Shown here one piece after another: positions 34,868-48,378 of a DNA stretch of 64,000 nucleotides. Where the stretch lies: NCBI RefSeq assembly GCF_004210375.1, contig NC_134830.1, positions 12,276,001-12,340,000 on the forward strand, written 5' to 3'. How positions within the stretch are numbered: the stretch's first letter is position 1; every line of letters starts with the position of its first letter. The position numbers and the translations under genes are program-made. The DNA is from Tachypleus tridentatus (taxonomy: Eukaryota; Arthropoda; Merostomata; Xiphosura; Limulidae). The notes under the pieces were generated by a model, which ran no database searches, had not been told where the DNA came from, and worked only from the letters and a program-made list of their open reading frames with translations.

Positions 34868-35757
34868 AACGTGTTTTGCACACACATAACTATTAGTCGA
34901 AGTAATGTTTCAATTGTGTCTGTAACCCTGTTCGTCTTTAACGTAGTTTTCTTTTCTTTTCGAACGTTTAATATGCTGTCACTGTTTCTTCTTGATGGTC
35001 AGTACGCATCTTCTAAGTATGACCGACCGCCTGTTTGCAATGATATGCATTTCTGAAGTAGCTCGAGACTAGAAATATTCATTCTTTCCGGTTTCCTCTT
35101 ACTTTACTTGTGTAGATGAACCCGAGTTAAAACAAATCGTTTTGTGTCATAACAGAATCCACGAGAAACGTATGTAACAATGGAGTAGCGCTAAAGAAAC
35201 TTACAAAACTTATGTAAGGGGTGTAATGAAGAATAATGAGCACTTTTCTCCGAGCGTGCGATAAATAATGGATTGAAAGCTCGTGCATGCACTGTAACAG
35301 TTTCTCATTAGTTTAAAACAAATACGCTAATATTAAATGCACGTAAGCGAAAATTATAAATTAAAAGTCAATAAATCCTCTTCGTCATTTGAATATATCA
35401 TTACCCTTTTCACGTGGATGTATGACGTTTCATAACTAGGTTTCCTGTGAGAGCTGCTTGCAAATGTCAAAATATTATGGCATGTTTGTTAGATTTTACC
35501 TGCAATGTCGTGTATGTAATTAACGTTTTTAATGTAACGTTTCAGAGGAGATCTTTCACAATTTTGATTTCTCTCTTGCAGTGCTCATCGCCAATTGCGT
35601 TTTACTGGAGAGAAGTGTATGCTGTAAATTATTCTTCTATTGAAATATGCGGAGAGTGCAATGTAAAAAATCTGACGTTTCTTAGAAACTGGATACAAAA
35701 TTTTGTGTTGAAGAATTTACGGAATAAACTCGGAAAGTGTAACACGCATGAAAACGA

Positions 35758-35830
35758 AGGGGCGTAGCTCAAGTGGTAGAGCGCTCGCTTAGCATGCGAG
35801 AGGTACTGGGATCGATACCCAGCGCCTCCA
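35758..35830 (+). tRNA. tRNA-Ala-AGC: tRNA-Ala(AGC), A1 variant
   Basis: Four-G 5' end, otherwise canonical, with a T4 terminator. Third tRNA of the 965-bp run. Confidence 0.92.
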
Positions 35831-36717
35831 AACGTGTTTTGCACACACAATAACTATTAGTCGAAGTAATGTTTCAATTGTGTCTGTAACCCTGTTCGTC
35901 TTTAACGTAGTTTTCTTTTCTTTTCGAACGTTTAATATGCTGTCACTGTTTCTTCTTGATGGTCAGTACGCATCTTCTAAGTATGACCGACCGCCTGTTT
36001 GCAATGATATGCATTTCTGAAGTAGCTCGAGACTAGAAATATTCATTCTTTCCGGTTTCTCTTACTTTACTTGTGTAGATGAACCCGAGTTAAAACAAAT
36101 CGTTTTGTGTCATAACAGAATCCACGAGAAACGTATGTAACAATGGAGTAGCGCTAAAGAAACTTACAAAACTTATGTAAGGGGTGTAATGAAGAATAAT
36201 GAGCACTTTTCTCCGAGCGTGCGATAAATAATGGATTGAAAGCTCGTGCATGCACTGTAACAGTTTCTCATTAGTTTAAAACAAATACGCTAATATTAAA
36301 TGCACGTGTAAGCGAAAATTATAAATTAAAAGTCAATAAATCCTCTTCGTCATTTGAATATATCATTACCCTTTTCACGTGGATGTATGACGTTTCATAA
36401 CTAGGTTTCCTGTGAGAGCTGCTTGCAAATGTCAAAATATTATGGCATGTTTGTTAGATTTTACCTGCAATGTCGTGTATGTAATTAACGTTTTAATGTA
36501 ACGTTTCAGAGGAGATCTTTCACAATTTTGATTTCTCTTGCAGTGCTCATCGCCAATTGCGTTTTACTGGAGAGAAGTGTATGCTGTAAATTATTCTTCT
36601 ATTGAAATATGCGGAGAGTGCAATGTAAAATCTGACGTTTCTTAGAAACTGGATACAAAATTTTGTGTTGAAGAATTTACGGAATAAACTCGGAAAGTGT
36701 AACACGCATGAAAACGA

Positions 36718-36790
36718 AGGGGCGTAGCTCAAGTGGTAGAGCGCTCGCTTAGCATGCGAGAGGTACTGGGATCGATACCCAGCGCCTCCA
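36718..36790 (+). tRNA. tRNA-Ala-AGC: tRNA-Ala(AGC), A1 variant
   Basis: Four-G 5' end. The downstream S start has a unique small insertion (AACTAAGAAGTAATAGTCG), useful as a marker for this unit. Confidence 0.92.
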
Positions 36791-37686
36791 AACGTGTTTT
36801 GCACACACAATAACTAAGAAGTAATAGTCGAAGTAATGTTTCAATTGTGTCTGTAACCCTGTTCGTCTTTAACGTAGTTTTCTTTTCTTTTCGAACGTTT
36901 AATATGCTGTCACTGTTTCTTCTTGATGGTCAGTACGCATCTTCTAAGTATGACCGACCGCCTGTTTGCAATGATATGCATTTCTGAAGTAGCTCGAGAC
37001 TAGAAATATTCATTCTTTCCGGTTTCCTCTTACTTTACTTGTGTAGATGAACCCGAGTTAAAACAAATCGTTTTGTGTCATAACAGAATCCACGAGAAAC
37101 GTATGTAACAATGGAGTAGCGCTAAAGAAACTTACAAAACTTATGTAAGGGGTGTAATGAAGAATAATGAGCACTTTTCTCCGAGCGTGCGATAAATAAT
37201 GGATTGAAAGCTCGTGCATGCACTGTAACAGTTTCTCATTAGTTTAAAACAAATACGCTAATATTAAATGCACGTGTAAGCGAAAATTATAAATTAAAAG
37301 TCAATAAATCCTCTTCGTCATTTGAATATATCATTACCCTTTTCACGTGGATGTATGACGTTTCATAACTAGGTTTCCTGTGAGAGCTGCTTGCAAATGT
37401 CAAAATATTATGGCATGTTTGTTAGATTTTACCTGCAATGTCGTGTATGTAATTAACGTTTTAATGTAACGTTTCAGAGGAGATCTTTCACAATTTTGAT
37501 TTCTCTTGCAGTGCTCATCGCCAATTGCGTTTTACTGGAGAGAAGTGTATGCTGTAAATTATTCTTCTATTGAAATATGCGGAGAGTGCAATGTAAAAAT
37601 CTGACGTTTCTTAGAAACTGGATACAAAATTTTGTGTTGAAGAATTTACGGAATAAACTCGGAAAGTGTAACACGCATGAAAACGA

Positions 37687-37760
37687 AGGGGCGTAGCTCA
37701 AAATGGTAGAGCGCTCGCTTAGCATGCGAGAGGTACTGGGATCGATACCCAGCGCCTCCA
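37687..37760 (+). tRNA. tRNA-Ala-AGC: tRNA-Ala(AGC), D-loop variant
   Basis: 74 nt. The D loop reads AAAATGGTA instead of AAGTGGTA, and the 5' end is four-G. The D stem is still paired and the A box is slightly altered, so function is less certain. Confidence 0.85.
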
Positions 37761-38655
37761 AACGTGTTTTGCACACACAATAACTATTAGTCGAAGTAAT
37801 GTTTCAATTGTGTCTGTAACCCTGTTCGTCTTTAACGTAGTTTTCTTTTCTTTTCGAACGTTTAATATGCTGTCACTGTTTCTTCTTGATGGTCAGTACG
37901 CATCTTCTAAGTATGACCGACCGCCTGTTTGCAATGATATGCATTTCTGAAGTAGCTCGAGACTAGAAATATTCATTCTTTCCGGTTTCCTCTTACTTTA
38001 CTTGTGTAGATGAACCCGAGTTAAAACAAATCGTTTTGTGTCATAACAGAATCCACGAGAAACGTATGTAACAATGGAGTAGCGCTAAAGAAACTTACAA
38101 AACTTATGTAAGGGGTGTAATGAAGAATAATGAGCACTTTTCTCCGAGCGTGCGATAAATAATGGATTGAAAGCTCGTGCATGCACTGTAACAGTTTCTC
38201 ATTAGTTTAAAACAAATACGCTAATATTAAATGCACGTGTAAGCGAAAATTATAAATTAAAAGTCAATAAATCCTCTTCGTCATTTGAATATATCATTAC
38301 TCCTTTTTCACGTGGATGTATGACGTTTCATAACTAGGTTTCTGTGAGAGCTGCTTGCAAATGTCAAAATATTATGGCATGTTTGTTAGGATTTTACCTG
38401 CAATGTCGTGTATGTAATTAACGTTTTTAATGTAACGTTTCAGAGGAGATCTTTCACAATTTTGATTTCTCTCTTGCAGTGCTCATCGCCAATTGCGTTT
38501 TACTGGAGAGAAGTGTATGCTGTAAATTATTCTTCTATTGAAATATGCGGAGAGTGCAATGTAAAAAATCTGACGTTTCTTAGAAACTGGATACAAAATT
38601 TTGTGTTGAAGAATTTACGGAATAAACTCGGAAAGTGTAACACGCATGAAAACGA

Positions 38656-38728
38656 AGGGGCGTAGCTCAAGTGGTAGAGCGCTCGCTTAGCATGCGAGAG
38701 GTACTGGGATCGATACCCAGCGCCTCCA
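38656..38728 (+). tRNA. tRNA-Ala-AGC: tRNA-Ala(AGC), A1 variant
   Basis: Four-G 5' end, remaining stems intact, T4 terminator. Confidence 0.92.
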
Positions 38729-39621
38729 AACGTGTTTTGCACACACAATAACTATTAGTCGAAGTAATGTTTCAATTGTGTCTGTAACCCTGTTCGTCTT
38801 TAACGTAGTTTTCTTTTCTTTCGAACGTTTAATATGCTGTCACTGTTTCTTCTTGATGGTCAGTACGCATCTTCTAAGTATGACCGACCGCCTGTTTGCA
38901 ATGATATGCATTTCTGAAGTAGCTCGAGACTAGAAATATTCATTCTTTCCGGTTTCCTCTTACTTTACTTGTGTAGATGAACCCGAGTTAAAACAAATCG
39001 TTTTGTGTCATAACAGAATCCACGAGAAACGTATGTAACAATGGAGTAGCGCTAAAGAAACTTACAAAACTTATGTAAGGGGTGTAATGAAGAATAATGA
39101 GCACTTTTCTCCGAGCGTGCGATAAATAATGGATTGAAAGCTCGTGCATGCACTGTAACAGTTTCTCATTAGTTTAAAACAAATACGCTAATATTAAATG
39201 CACGTGTAAGCGAAAATTATAAATTAAAAGTCAATAAATCCTCTTCGTCATTTGAATATATCATTACTCCTTTTTCACGTGGATGTATGACGTTTCATAA
39301 CTAGGTTTCCTGTGAGAGCTGCTTGCAAATGTCAAAATATTATGGCATGTTTGTTAGGATTTTACCTGCAATGTCGTGTATGTAATTAACGTTTTTAATG
39401 TAACGTTTCAGAGGAGATCTTTCACAATTTTGATTTCTCTCTTGCAGTGCTCATCGCCAATTGCGTTTTACTGGAGAGAAGTGTATGCTGTAAATTATTC
39501 TTCTATTGAAATATGCGGAGAGTGCAATGTAAAAATCTGACGTTTCTAGAAACTGGATACAAAATTTTGTGTTGAAGAATTTACGGAATAAACTCGGAAA
39601 GTGTAACACGCATGAAAACGA

Positions 39622-39692
39622 AGGGGCGTAGCTCAGTGGTAGAGCGCTCGCTTAGCATGCGAGAGGTACTGGGATCGATACCCAGCGCCTCA
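39622..39692 (+). tRNA. tRNA-Ala-AGC: tRNA-Ala(AGC), two single-base deletions
   Basis: 71 nt: one A is missing in the D loop (GCTCAGTGG) and one C in the 3' acceptor strand (CGCCTCA), plus a four-G 5' end. The D-loop form AGTGG is common in other animal tRNA-Ala, but the acceptor deletion would disturb pairing. It is either damaged or a low-quality consensus. Confidence 0.8.
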
Positions 39693-40584
39693 AACGTGTT
39701 TTGCACACACAATAACTATTAGTCGAAGTAATGTTTCAATTGTGTCTGTAACCCTGTTCGTCTTTAACGTAGTTTTCTTTTCTTTTCGAACGTTTAATAT
39801 GCTGTCACTGTTTCTTCTTGATGGTCAGTACGCATCTTCTAAGTATGACCGACCGCCTGTTTGCAATGATATGCATTTCTGAAGTAGCTCGAGACTAGAA
39901 ATATTCATTCTTTCCGGTTTCCTCTTACTTTACTTGTGTAGATGAACCCGAGTTAAAACAAATCGTTTTGTGTCATAACAGAATCCACGAGAAACGTATG
40001 TAACAATGGAGTAGCGCTAAAGAAACTTACAAAACTTATGTAAGGGGTGTAATGAAGAATAATGAGCACTTTTCTCCGAGCGTGCGATAAATAATGGATT
40101 GAAAGCTCGTGCATGCACTGTAACAGTTTCTCATTAGTTTAAAACAAATACGCTAATATTAAATGCACGTGTAAGCGAAAATTATAAATTAAAAGTCAAT
40201 AAATCCTCTTCGTCATTTGAATATATCATTACCCTTTTCACGTGGATGTATGACGTTTCATAACTAGGTTTCCTGTGAGAGCTGCTTGCAAATGTCAAAA
40301 TATTATGGCATGTTTGTTAGGATTTTACCTGCAATGTCGTGTATGTAATTAACGTTTTTAATGTAACGTTTCAGAGGAGATCTTTCACAATTTTGATTTC
40401 TCTTGCAGTGCTCATCGCCAATTACGTTTTACTGGAGAGAAGTGTATGCTGTAAATTATTCTTCTATTGAAATATGCGGAGAGTGCAATGTAAAAATCTG
40501 ACGTTTCTTAGAAACTGGATACAAAATTTTGTGTTGAAGAATTTACGGAATAAACTCGGAAAGTGTAACACGCATGAAAACGAA

Positions 40585-40657
40585 GGGGGCATAGCTCAAG
40601 TGGTAGAGCGCTCGCTTAGCATGCGAGAGGTACTGGGATCGATACCCAGCGCCTCCA
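40585..40657 (+). tRNA. tRNA-Ala-AGC: tRNA-Ala(AGC), G7A variant
   Basis: Five G at the start, but position 7 is A (GGGGGCATAGC), facing C66. The same change is in the copy at 42515, two units on, which suggests duplication of a two-unit block. Confidence 0.88.
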
Positions 40658-41547
40658 AACGTGTTTTGCACACACAATAACTATTAGTCGAAGTAATGTT
40701 TCAATTGTGTCTGTAACCCTGTTCGTCTTTAACGTAGTTTTCTTTTCTTTTCGAACGTTTAATATGCTGTCACTGTTTCTTCTTGATGGTCAGTACGCAT
40801 CTTCTAAGTATGACCGACCGCCTGTTTGCAATGATATGCATTTCTGAAGTAGCTCGAGACTAGAAATATTCATTCTTTCCGGTTTCCTCTTACTTTACTT
40901 GTGTAGATGAACCCGAGTTAAAACAAATCGTTTTGTGTCATAACAGAATCCACGAGAAACGTATGTAACAATGGAGTAGCGCTAAAGAAACTTACAAAAC
41001 TTATGTAAGGGGTGTAATGAAGAATAATGAGCACTTTTCTCCGAGCGTGCGATAAATAATGGATTGAAAGCTCGTGCATGCACTGTAACAGTTTCTCATT
41101 AGTTTAAAACAAATACGCTAATATTAAATGCACGTGTAAGCGAAAATTATAAATTAAAAGTCAATAAATCCTCTTCGTCATTTGAATATATCATTACTCC
41201 TTTTTCACGTGGATGTATGACGTTTCATAACTAGGTTTCCTGTGAGAGCTGCTTGCAAATGTCAAAATATTATGGCATGTTTGTTAGATTTTACCTGCAA
41301 TGTCGTGTATGTAATTAACGTTTTAATGTAACGTTTCAGAGGAGATCTTTCACAATTTTGATTTCTCTCTGCAGTGCTCATCGCCAATTGCGTTTTACTG
41401 AGAGAAGTGTATGCTGTAAATTATTCTTCTATTGAAATATGCGGAGAGTGCAATGTAAAAATCTGACGTTTCTAGAAACTGGATACAAAATTTTGTGTTG
41501 AAGAATTTACGGAATAAACTCGGAAAGTGTAACACGCATGAAAACGA

Positions 41548-41620
41548 AGGGGCGTAGCTCAAGTGGTAGAGCGCTCGCTTAGCATGCGAGAGGTACTGGG
41601 ATCGATACCCAGCGCCTCCA
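41548..41620 (+). tRNA. tRNA-Ala-AGC: tRNA-Ala(AGC), A1 variant
   Basis: Four-G 5' end, otherwise canonical. The downstream junction reads CACACATAAC (one A fewer), as after the copies at 34795 and 52419. Confidence 0.92.
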
Positions 41621-42514
41621 AACGTGTTTTGCACACACATAACTATTAGTCGAAGTAATGTTTCAATTGTGTCTGTAACCCTGTTCGTCTTTAACGTAGT
41701 TTTCTTTTCTTTTCGAACGTTTAATATGCTGTCACTGTTTCTTCTTGATGGTCAGTACGCATCTTCTAAGTATGACCGACCGCCTGTTTGCAATGATATG
41801 CATTTCTGAAGTAGCTCGAGACTAGAAATATTCATTCTTTCCGGTTTCCTCTTACTTTACTTGTGTAGATGAACCCGAGTTAAAACAAATCGTTTTGTGT
41901 CATAACAGAATCCACGAGAAACGTATGTAACAATGGAGTAGCGCTAAAGAAACTTACAAAACTTATGTAAGGGGTGTAATGAAGAATAATGAGCACTTTT
42001 CTCCGAGCGTGCGATAAATAATGGATTGAAAGCTCGTGCATGCACTGTAACAGTTTCTCATTAGTTTAAAACAAATACGCTAATATTAAATGCACGTGTA
42101 AGCGAAAATTATAAATTAAAAGTCAATAAATCCTCTTCGTCATTTGAATATATCATTACCCTTTTCACGTGGATGTATGACGTTTCATAACTAGGTTTCC
42201 TGTGAGAGCTGCTTGCAAATGTCAAAATATTATGGCATGTTTGTTAGGATTTTACCTGCAATGTCGTGTATGTAATTAACGTTTTTAATGTAACGTTTCA
42301 GAGGAGATCTTTCACAATTTTGATTTCTCTCTTGCAGTGCTCATCGCCAATTGCGTTTTACTCGAGAGAAGTGTATGCTGTAAATTATTCTTCTATTGAA
42401 ATATGCGGAGAGTGCAATGTAAAAAATCTGACGTTTCTTAGAAACTGGATACAAAATTTTGTGTTGAAGAATTTACGGAATAAACTCGGAAAGTGTAACA
42501 CGCATGAAAACGAA

Positions 42515-42587
42515 GGGGGCATAGCTCAAGTGGTAGAGCGCTCGCTTAGCATGCGAGAGGTACTGGGATCGATACCCAGCGCCTCCA
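42515..42587 (+). tRNA. tRNA-Ala-AGC: tRNA-Ala(AGC), G7A variant
   Basis: Same GGGGGCATAGC as at 40585. The unit before it also has a private change, TTTTACTCGAGAGAAG, upstream of the gene. Confidence 0.88.
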
Positions 42588-43480
42588 AACGTGTTTTGCA
42601 CACACAATAACTATTAGTCGAAGTAATGTTTCAATTGTGTCTGTAACCCTGTTCGTCTTTAACGTAGTTTTCTTTTCTTTCGAACGTTTAATATGCTGTC
42701 ACTGTTTCTTCTTGATGGTCAGTACGCATCTTCTAAGTATGACCGACCGCCTGTTTGCAATGATATGCATTTCTGAAGTAGCTCGAGACTAGAAATATTC
42801 ATTCTTTCCGGTTTCCTCTTACTTTACTTGTGTAGATGAACCCGAGTTAAAACAAATCGTTTTGTGTCATAACAGAATCCACGAGAAACGTATGTAACAA
42901 TGGAGTAGCGCTAAAGAAACTTACAAAACTTATGTAAGGGGTGTAATGAAGAATAATGAGCACTTTTCTCCGAGCGTGCGATAAATAATGGATTGAAAGC
43001 TCGTGCATGCACTGTAACAGTTTCTCATTAGTTTAAAACAAATACGCTAATATTAAATGCACGTGTAAGCGAAAATTATAAATTAAAAGTCAATAAATCC
43101 TCTTCGTCATTTGAATATATCATTACTCCTTTTTCACGTGGATGTATGACGTTTCATAACTAGGTTTCCTGTGAGAGCTGCTTGCAAATGTCAAAATATT
43201 ATGGCATGTTTGTTAGGATTTTACCTGCAATGTCGTGTATGTAATTAACGTTTTTAATGTAACGTTTCAGAGGAGATCTTTCACAATTTTGATTTCTCTT
43301 GCAGTGCTCATCGCCAATTACGTTTTACTGGAGAGAAGTGTATGCTGTAAATTATTCTTCTATTGAAATATGCGGAGAGTGCAATGTAAAAAATCTGACG
43401 TTTCTTAGAAACTGGATACAAAATTTTGTGTTGAAGAATTTACGGAATAAACTCGGAAAGTGTAACACGCATGAAAACGA

Positions 43481-43553
43481 AGGGGCGTAGCTCAAGTGGT
43501 AGAGCGCTCGCTTAGCATGCGAGAGGTACTGGGATCGATACCCAGCGCCTCCA
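43481..43553 (+). tRNA. tRNA-Ala-AGC: tRNA-Ala(AGC), A1 variant
   Basis: Four-G 5' end, stems otherwise paired. The S before it has GCCAATTACG, also seen before the copy at 40585 and before the second gap. Confidence 0.92.
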
Positions 43554-44448
43554 AACGTGTTTTGCACACACAATAACTATTAGTCGAAGTAATGTTTCAA
43601 TTGTGTCTGTAACCCTGTTCGTCTTTAACGTAGTTTTCTTTTCTTTTCGAACGTTTAATATGCTGTCACTGTTTCTTCTTGATGGTCAGTACGCATCTTC
43701 TAAGTATGACCGACCGCCTGTTTGCAATGATATGCATTTCTGAAGTAGCTCGAGACTAGAAATATTCATTCTTTCCGGTTTCCTCTTACTTTACTTGTGT
43801 AGATGAACCCGAGTTAAAACAAATCGTTTTGTGTCATAACAGAATCCACGAGAAACGTATGTAACAATGGAGTAGCGCTAAAGAAACTTACAAAACTTAT
43901 GTAAGGGGTGTAATGAAGAATAATGAGCACTTTTCTCCGAGCGTGCGATAAATAATGGATTGAAAGCTCGTGCATGCACTGTAACAGTTTCTCATTAGTT
44001 TAAAACAAATACGCTAATATTAAATGCACGTGTAAGCGAAAATTATAAATTAAAAGTCAATAAATCCTCTTCGTCATTTGAATATATCATTACTCCTTTT
44101 TCACGTGGATGTATGACGTTTCATAACTAGGTTTCCTGTGAGAGCTGCTTGCAAATGTCAAAATATTATGGCATGTTTGTTAGGATTTTACCTGCAATGT
44201 CGTGTATGTAATTAACGTTTTTAATGTAACGTTTCAGAGGAGATCTTTCACAATTTTGATTTCTCTCTTGCAGTGCTCATCGCCAATTGCGTTTTACTGG
44301 AGAGAAGTGTATGCTGTAAATTATTCTTCTATTGAAATATGCGGAGAGTGCAATGTAAAAATCTGACGTTTCTTAGAAACTGGATACAAAATTTTGTGTT
44401 GAAGAATTTACGGAATAAACTCGGAAAGTGTAACACGCATGAAAACGA

Positions 44449-44521
44449 AGGGGCGTAGCTCAAGTGGTAGAGCGCTCGCTTAGCATGCGAGAGGTACTGG
44501 GATCGATACCCAGCGCCTCCA
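44449..44521 (+). tRNA. tRNA-Ala-AGC: tRNA-Ala(AGC), A1 variant
   Basis: Four-G 5' end, otherwise canonical, T4 terminator. Confidence 0.92.
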
Positions 44522-45414
44522 AACGTGTTTTGCACACACAATAACTATTAGTCGAAGTAATGTTTCAATTGTGTCTGTAACCCTGTTCGTCTTTAACGTA
44601 GTTTTCTTTTCTTTCGAACGTTTAATATGCTGTCACTGTTTCTTCTTGATGGTCAGTACGCATCTTCTAAGTATGACCGACCGCCTGTTTGCAATGATAT
44701 GCATTTCTGAAGTAGCTCGAGACTAGAAATATTCATTCTTTCCGGTTTCCTCTTACTTTACTTGTGTAGATGAACCCGAGTTAAAACAAATCGTTTTGTG
44801 TCATAACAGAATCCACGAGAAACGTATGTAACAATGGAGTAGCGCTAAAGAAACTTACAAAACTTATGTAAGGGGTGTAATGAAGAATAATGAGCACTTT
44901 TCTCCGAGCGTGCGATAAATAATGGATTGAAAGCTCGTGCATGCACTGTAACAGTTTCTCATTAGTTTAAAACAAATACGCTAATATTAAATGCACGTGT
45001 AAGCGAAAATTATAAATTAAAAGTCAATAAATCCTCTTCGTCATTTGAATATATCATTACCCTTTTCACGTGGATGTATGACGTTTCATAACTAGGTTTC
45101 CTGTGAGAGCTGCTTGCAAATGTCAAAATATTATGGCATGTTTGTTAGGATTTTACCTGCAATGTCGTGTATGTAATTAACGTTTTTAATGTAACGTTTC
45201 AGAGGAGATCTTTCACAATTTTGATTTCTCTCTTGCAGTGCTCATCGCCAATTGCGTTTTACTGGAGAGAAGTGTATGCTGTAAATTATTCTTCTATTGA
45301 AATATGCGGAGAGTGCAATGTAAAAAATCTGACGTTTCTTAGAAACTGGATACAAAATTTTGTGTTGAAGAATTTACGGAATAAACTCGGAAAGTGTAAC
45401 ACGCATGAAAACGA

Positions 45415-45487
45415 AGGGGCGTAGCTCAAGTGGTAGAGCGCTCGCTTAGCATGCGAGAGGTACTGGGATCGATACCCAGCGCCTCCA
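45415..45487 (+). tRNA. tRNA-Ala-AGC: tRNA-Ala(AGC), A1 variant
   Basis: Four-G 5' end, otherwise canonical, T4 terminator. Confidence 0.92.
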
Positions 45488-46375
45488 AACGTGTTTTGCA
45501 CACACAATAACTATTAGTCGAAGTAATGTTTCAATTGTGTCTGTAACCCTGTTCGTCTTTAACGTAGTTTTCTTTTCTTTTCGAACGTTTAATATGCTGT
45601 CACTGTTTCTTCTTGATGGTCAGTACGCATCTTCTAAGTATGACCGACCGCCTGTTTGCAATGATATGCATTTCTGAAGTAGCTCGAGACTAGAAATATT
45701 CATTCTTTCCGGTTTCCTCTTACTTTACTTGTGTAGATGAACCCGAGTTAAAACAAATCGTTTTGTGTCATAACAGAATCCACGAGAAACGTATGTAACA
45801 ATGGAGTAGCGCTAAAGAAACTTACAAAACTTATGTAAGGGGTGTAATGAAGAATAATGAGCACTTTTCTCCGAGCGTGCGATAAATAATGGATTGAAAG
45901 CTCGTGCATGCACTGTAACAGTTTCTCATTAGTTTAAAACAAATACGCTAATATTAAATGCACGTGTAAGCGAAAATTATAAATTAAAAGTCAATAAATC
46001 CTCTTCGTCATTTGAATATATCATTACCCTTTTCACGTGGATGTATGACGTTTCATAACTAGGTTTCCTGTGAGAGCTGCTTGCAAATGTCAAAATATTA
46101 TGGCATGTTTGTTAGATTTTACCTGCAATGTCGTGTATGTAATTAACGTTTTAATGTAACGTTTCAGAGGAGATCTTTCACAATTTTGATTTCTCTTGCA
46201 GTGCTCATCGCCAATTGCGTTTTACTGAGAGAAGTGTATGCTGTAAATTATTCTTCTATTGAAATATGCGGAGAGTGCAATGTAAAAATCTGACGTTTCT
46301 TAGAAACTGGATACAAAATTTTGTGTTGAAGAATTTACGGAATAAACTCGGAAAGTGTAACACGCATGAAAACGA

Positions 46376-46448
46376 AGGGGCGTAGCTCAAGTGGTAGAGC
46401 GCTCGCTTAGCATGCGAGAGGTACTGGGATCGATACCCAGCGCCTCCA
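46376..46448 (+). tRNA. tRNA-Ala-AGC: tRNA-Ala(AGC), A1 variant
   Basis: Four-G 5' end, otherwise canonical. The unit before it is short (961 bp) through several one-base losses. Confidence 0.92.
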
Positions 46449-47339
46449 AACGTGTTTTGCACACACAATAACTATTAGTCGAAGTAATGTTTCAATTGTG
46501 TCTGTAACCCTGTTCGTCTTTAACGTAGTTTTCTTTTCTTTCGAACGTTTAATATGCTGTCACTGTTTCTTCTTGATGGTCAGTACGCATCTTCTAAGTA
46601 TGACCGACCGCCTGTTTGCAATGATATGCATTTCTGAAGTAGCTCGAGACTAGAAATATTCATTCTTTCCGGTTTCCTCTTACTTTACTTGTGTAGATGA
46701 ACCCGAGTTAAAACAAATCGTTTTGTGTCATAACAGAATCCACGAGAAACGTATGTAACAATGGAGTAGCGCTAAAGAAACTTACAAAACTTATGTAAGG
46801 GGTGTAATGAAGAATAATGAGCACTTTTCTCCGAGCGTGCGATAAATAATGGATTGAAAGCTCGTGCATGCACTGTAACAGTTTCTCATTAGTTTAAAAC
46901 AAATACGCTAATATTAAATGCACGTGTAAGCGAAAATTATAAATTAAAAGTCAATAAATCCTCTTCGTCATTTGAATATATCATTACCCTTTTCACGTGG
47001 ATGTATGACGTTTCATAACTAGGTTTTCTGTGAGAGCTGCTTGCAAATGTCAAAATATTATGGCATGTTTGTTAGATTTTACCTGCAATGTCGTGTATGT
47101 AATTAACGTTTTAATGTAACGTTTCAGAGGAGATCTTTCACAATTTTGATTTCTCTTGCAGTGCTCATCGCCAATTGCGTTTTACTGGAGAGAAGTGTAT
47201 GCTGTAAATTATTCTTCTATTGAAATATGCGGAGAGTGCAATGTAAAAAAATCTGACGTTTCTTAGAAACTGGATACAAAATTTTGTGTTGAAGAATTTA
47301 CGGAATAAACTCGGAAAGTGTAACACGCATGAAAACGAA

Positions 47340-47411
47340 GGGGGCGTAGCTCAAGTGGTAGAGCGCTCGCTTAGCATGCGAGAGGTACTGGGATCGATAC
47401 CCAGCGCCTCA
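47340..47411 (+). tRNA. tRNA-Ala-AGC: tRNA-Ala(AGC), one base short in the 3' acceptor
   Basis: Five G at the start but CGCCTCA at the end (one C missing), 72 nt. A homopolymer loss in the CC pair could be a sequencing error. Confidence 0.85.
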
Positions 47412-48305
47412 AACGTGTTTTGCACACACAATAACTATTAGTCGAAGTAATGTTTCAATTGTGTCTGTAACCCTGTTCGTCTTTAACGTAGTTTTCTTTT
47501 CTTTTCGAACGTTTAATATGCTGTCACTGTTTCTTCTTGATGGTCAGTACGCATCTTCTAAGTATGACCGACCGCCTGTTTGCAATGATATGCATTTCTG
47601 AAGTAGCTCGAGACTAGAAATATTCATTCTTTCCGGTTTCCTCTTACTTTACTTGTGTAGATGAACCCGAGTTAAAACAAATCGTTTTGTGTCATAACAG
47701 AATCCACGAGAAACGTATGTAACAATGGAGTAGCGCTAAAGAAACTTACAAAACTTATGTAAGGGGTGTAATGAAGAATAATGAGCACTTTTCTCCGAGC
47801 GTGCGATAAATAATGGATTGAAAGCTCGTGCATGCACTGTAACAGTTTCTCATTAGTTTAAAACAAATACGCTAATATTAAATGCACGTGTAAGCGAAAA
47901 TTATAAATTAAAAGTCAATAAATCCTCTTCGTCATTTGAATATATCATTACCCTTTTCACGTGGATGTATGACGTTTCATAACTAGGTTTCCTGTGAGAG
48001 CTGCTTGCAAATGTCAAAATATTATGGCATGTTTGTTAGATTTTACCTGCAATGTCGTGTATGTAATTAACGTTTTTAATGTAACGTTTCAGAGGAGATC
48101 TTTCACAATTTTGATTTCTCTCTTGCAGTGCTCATCGCCAATTGCGTTTTACTGGAGAGAAGTGTATGCTGTAAATTATTCTTCTATTGAAATATGCGGA
48201 GAGTGCAATGTAAAAAAATCTGACGTTTCTTAGAAACTGGATACAAAATTTTGTGTTGAAGAATTTACGGAATAAACTCGGAAAGTGTAACACGCATGAA
48301 AACGA

Positions 48306-48378
48306 AGGGGCGTAGCTCAAGTGGTAGAGCGCTCGCTTAGCATGCGAGAGGTACTGGGATCGATACCCAGCGCCTCCA
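48306..48378 (+). tRNA. tRNA-Ala-AGC: tRNA-Ala(AGC), A1 variant
   Basis: Four-G 5' end, remaining stems intact, T4 terminator. Confidence 0.92.
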
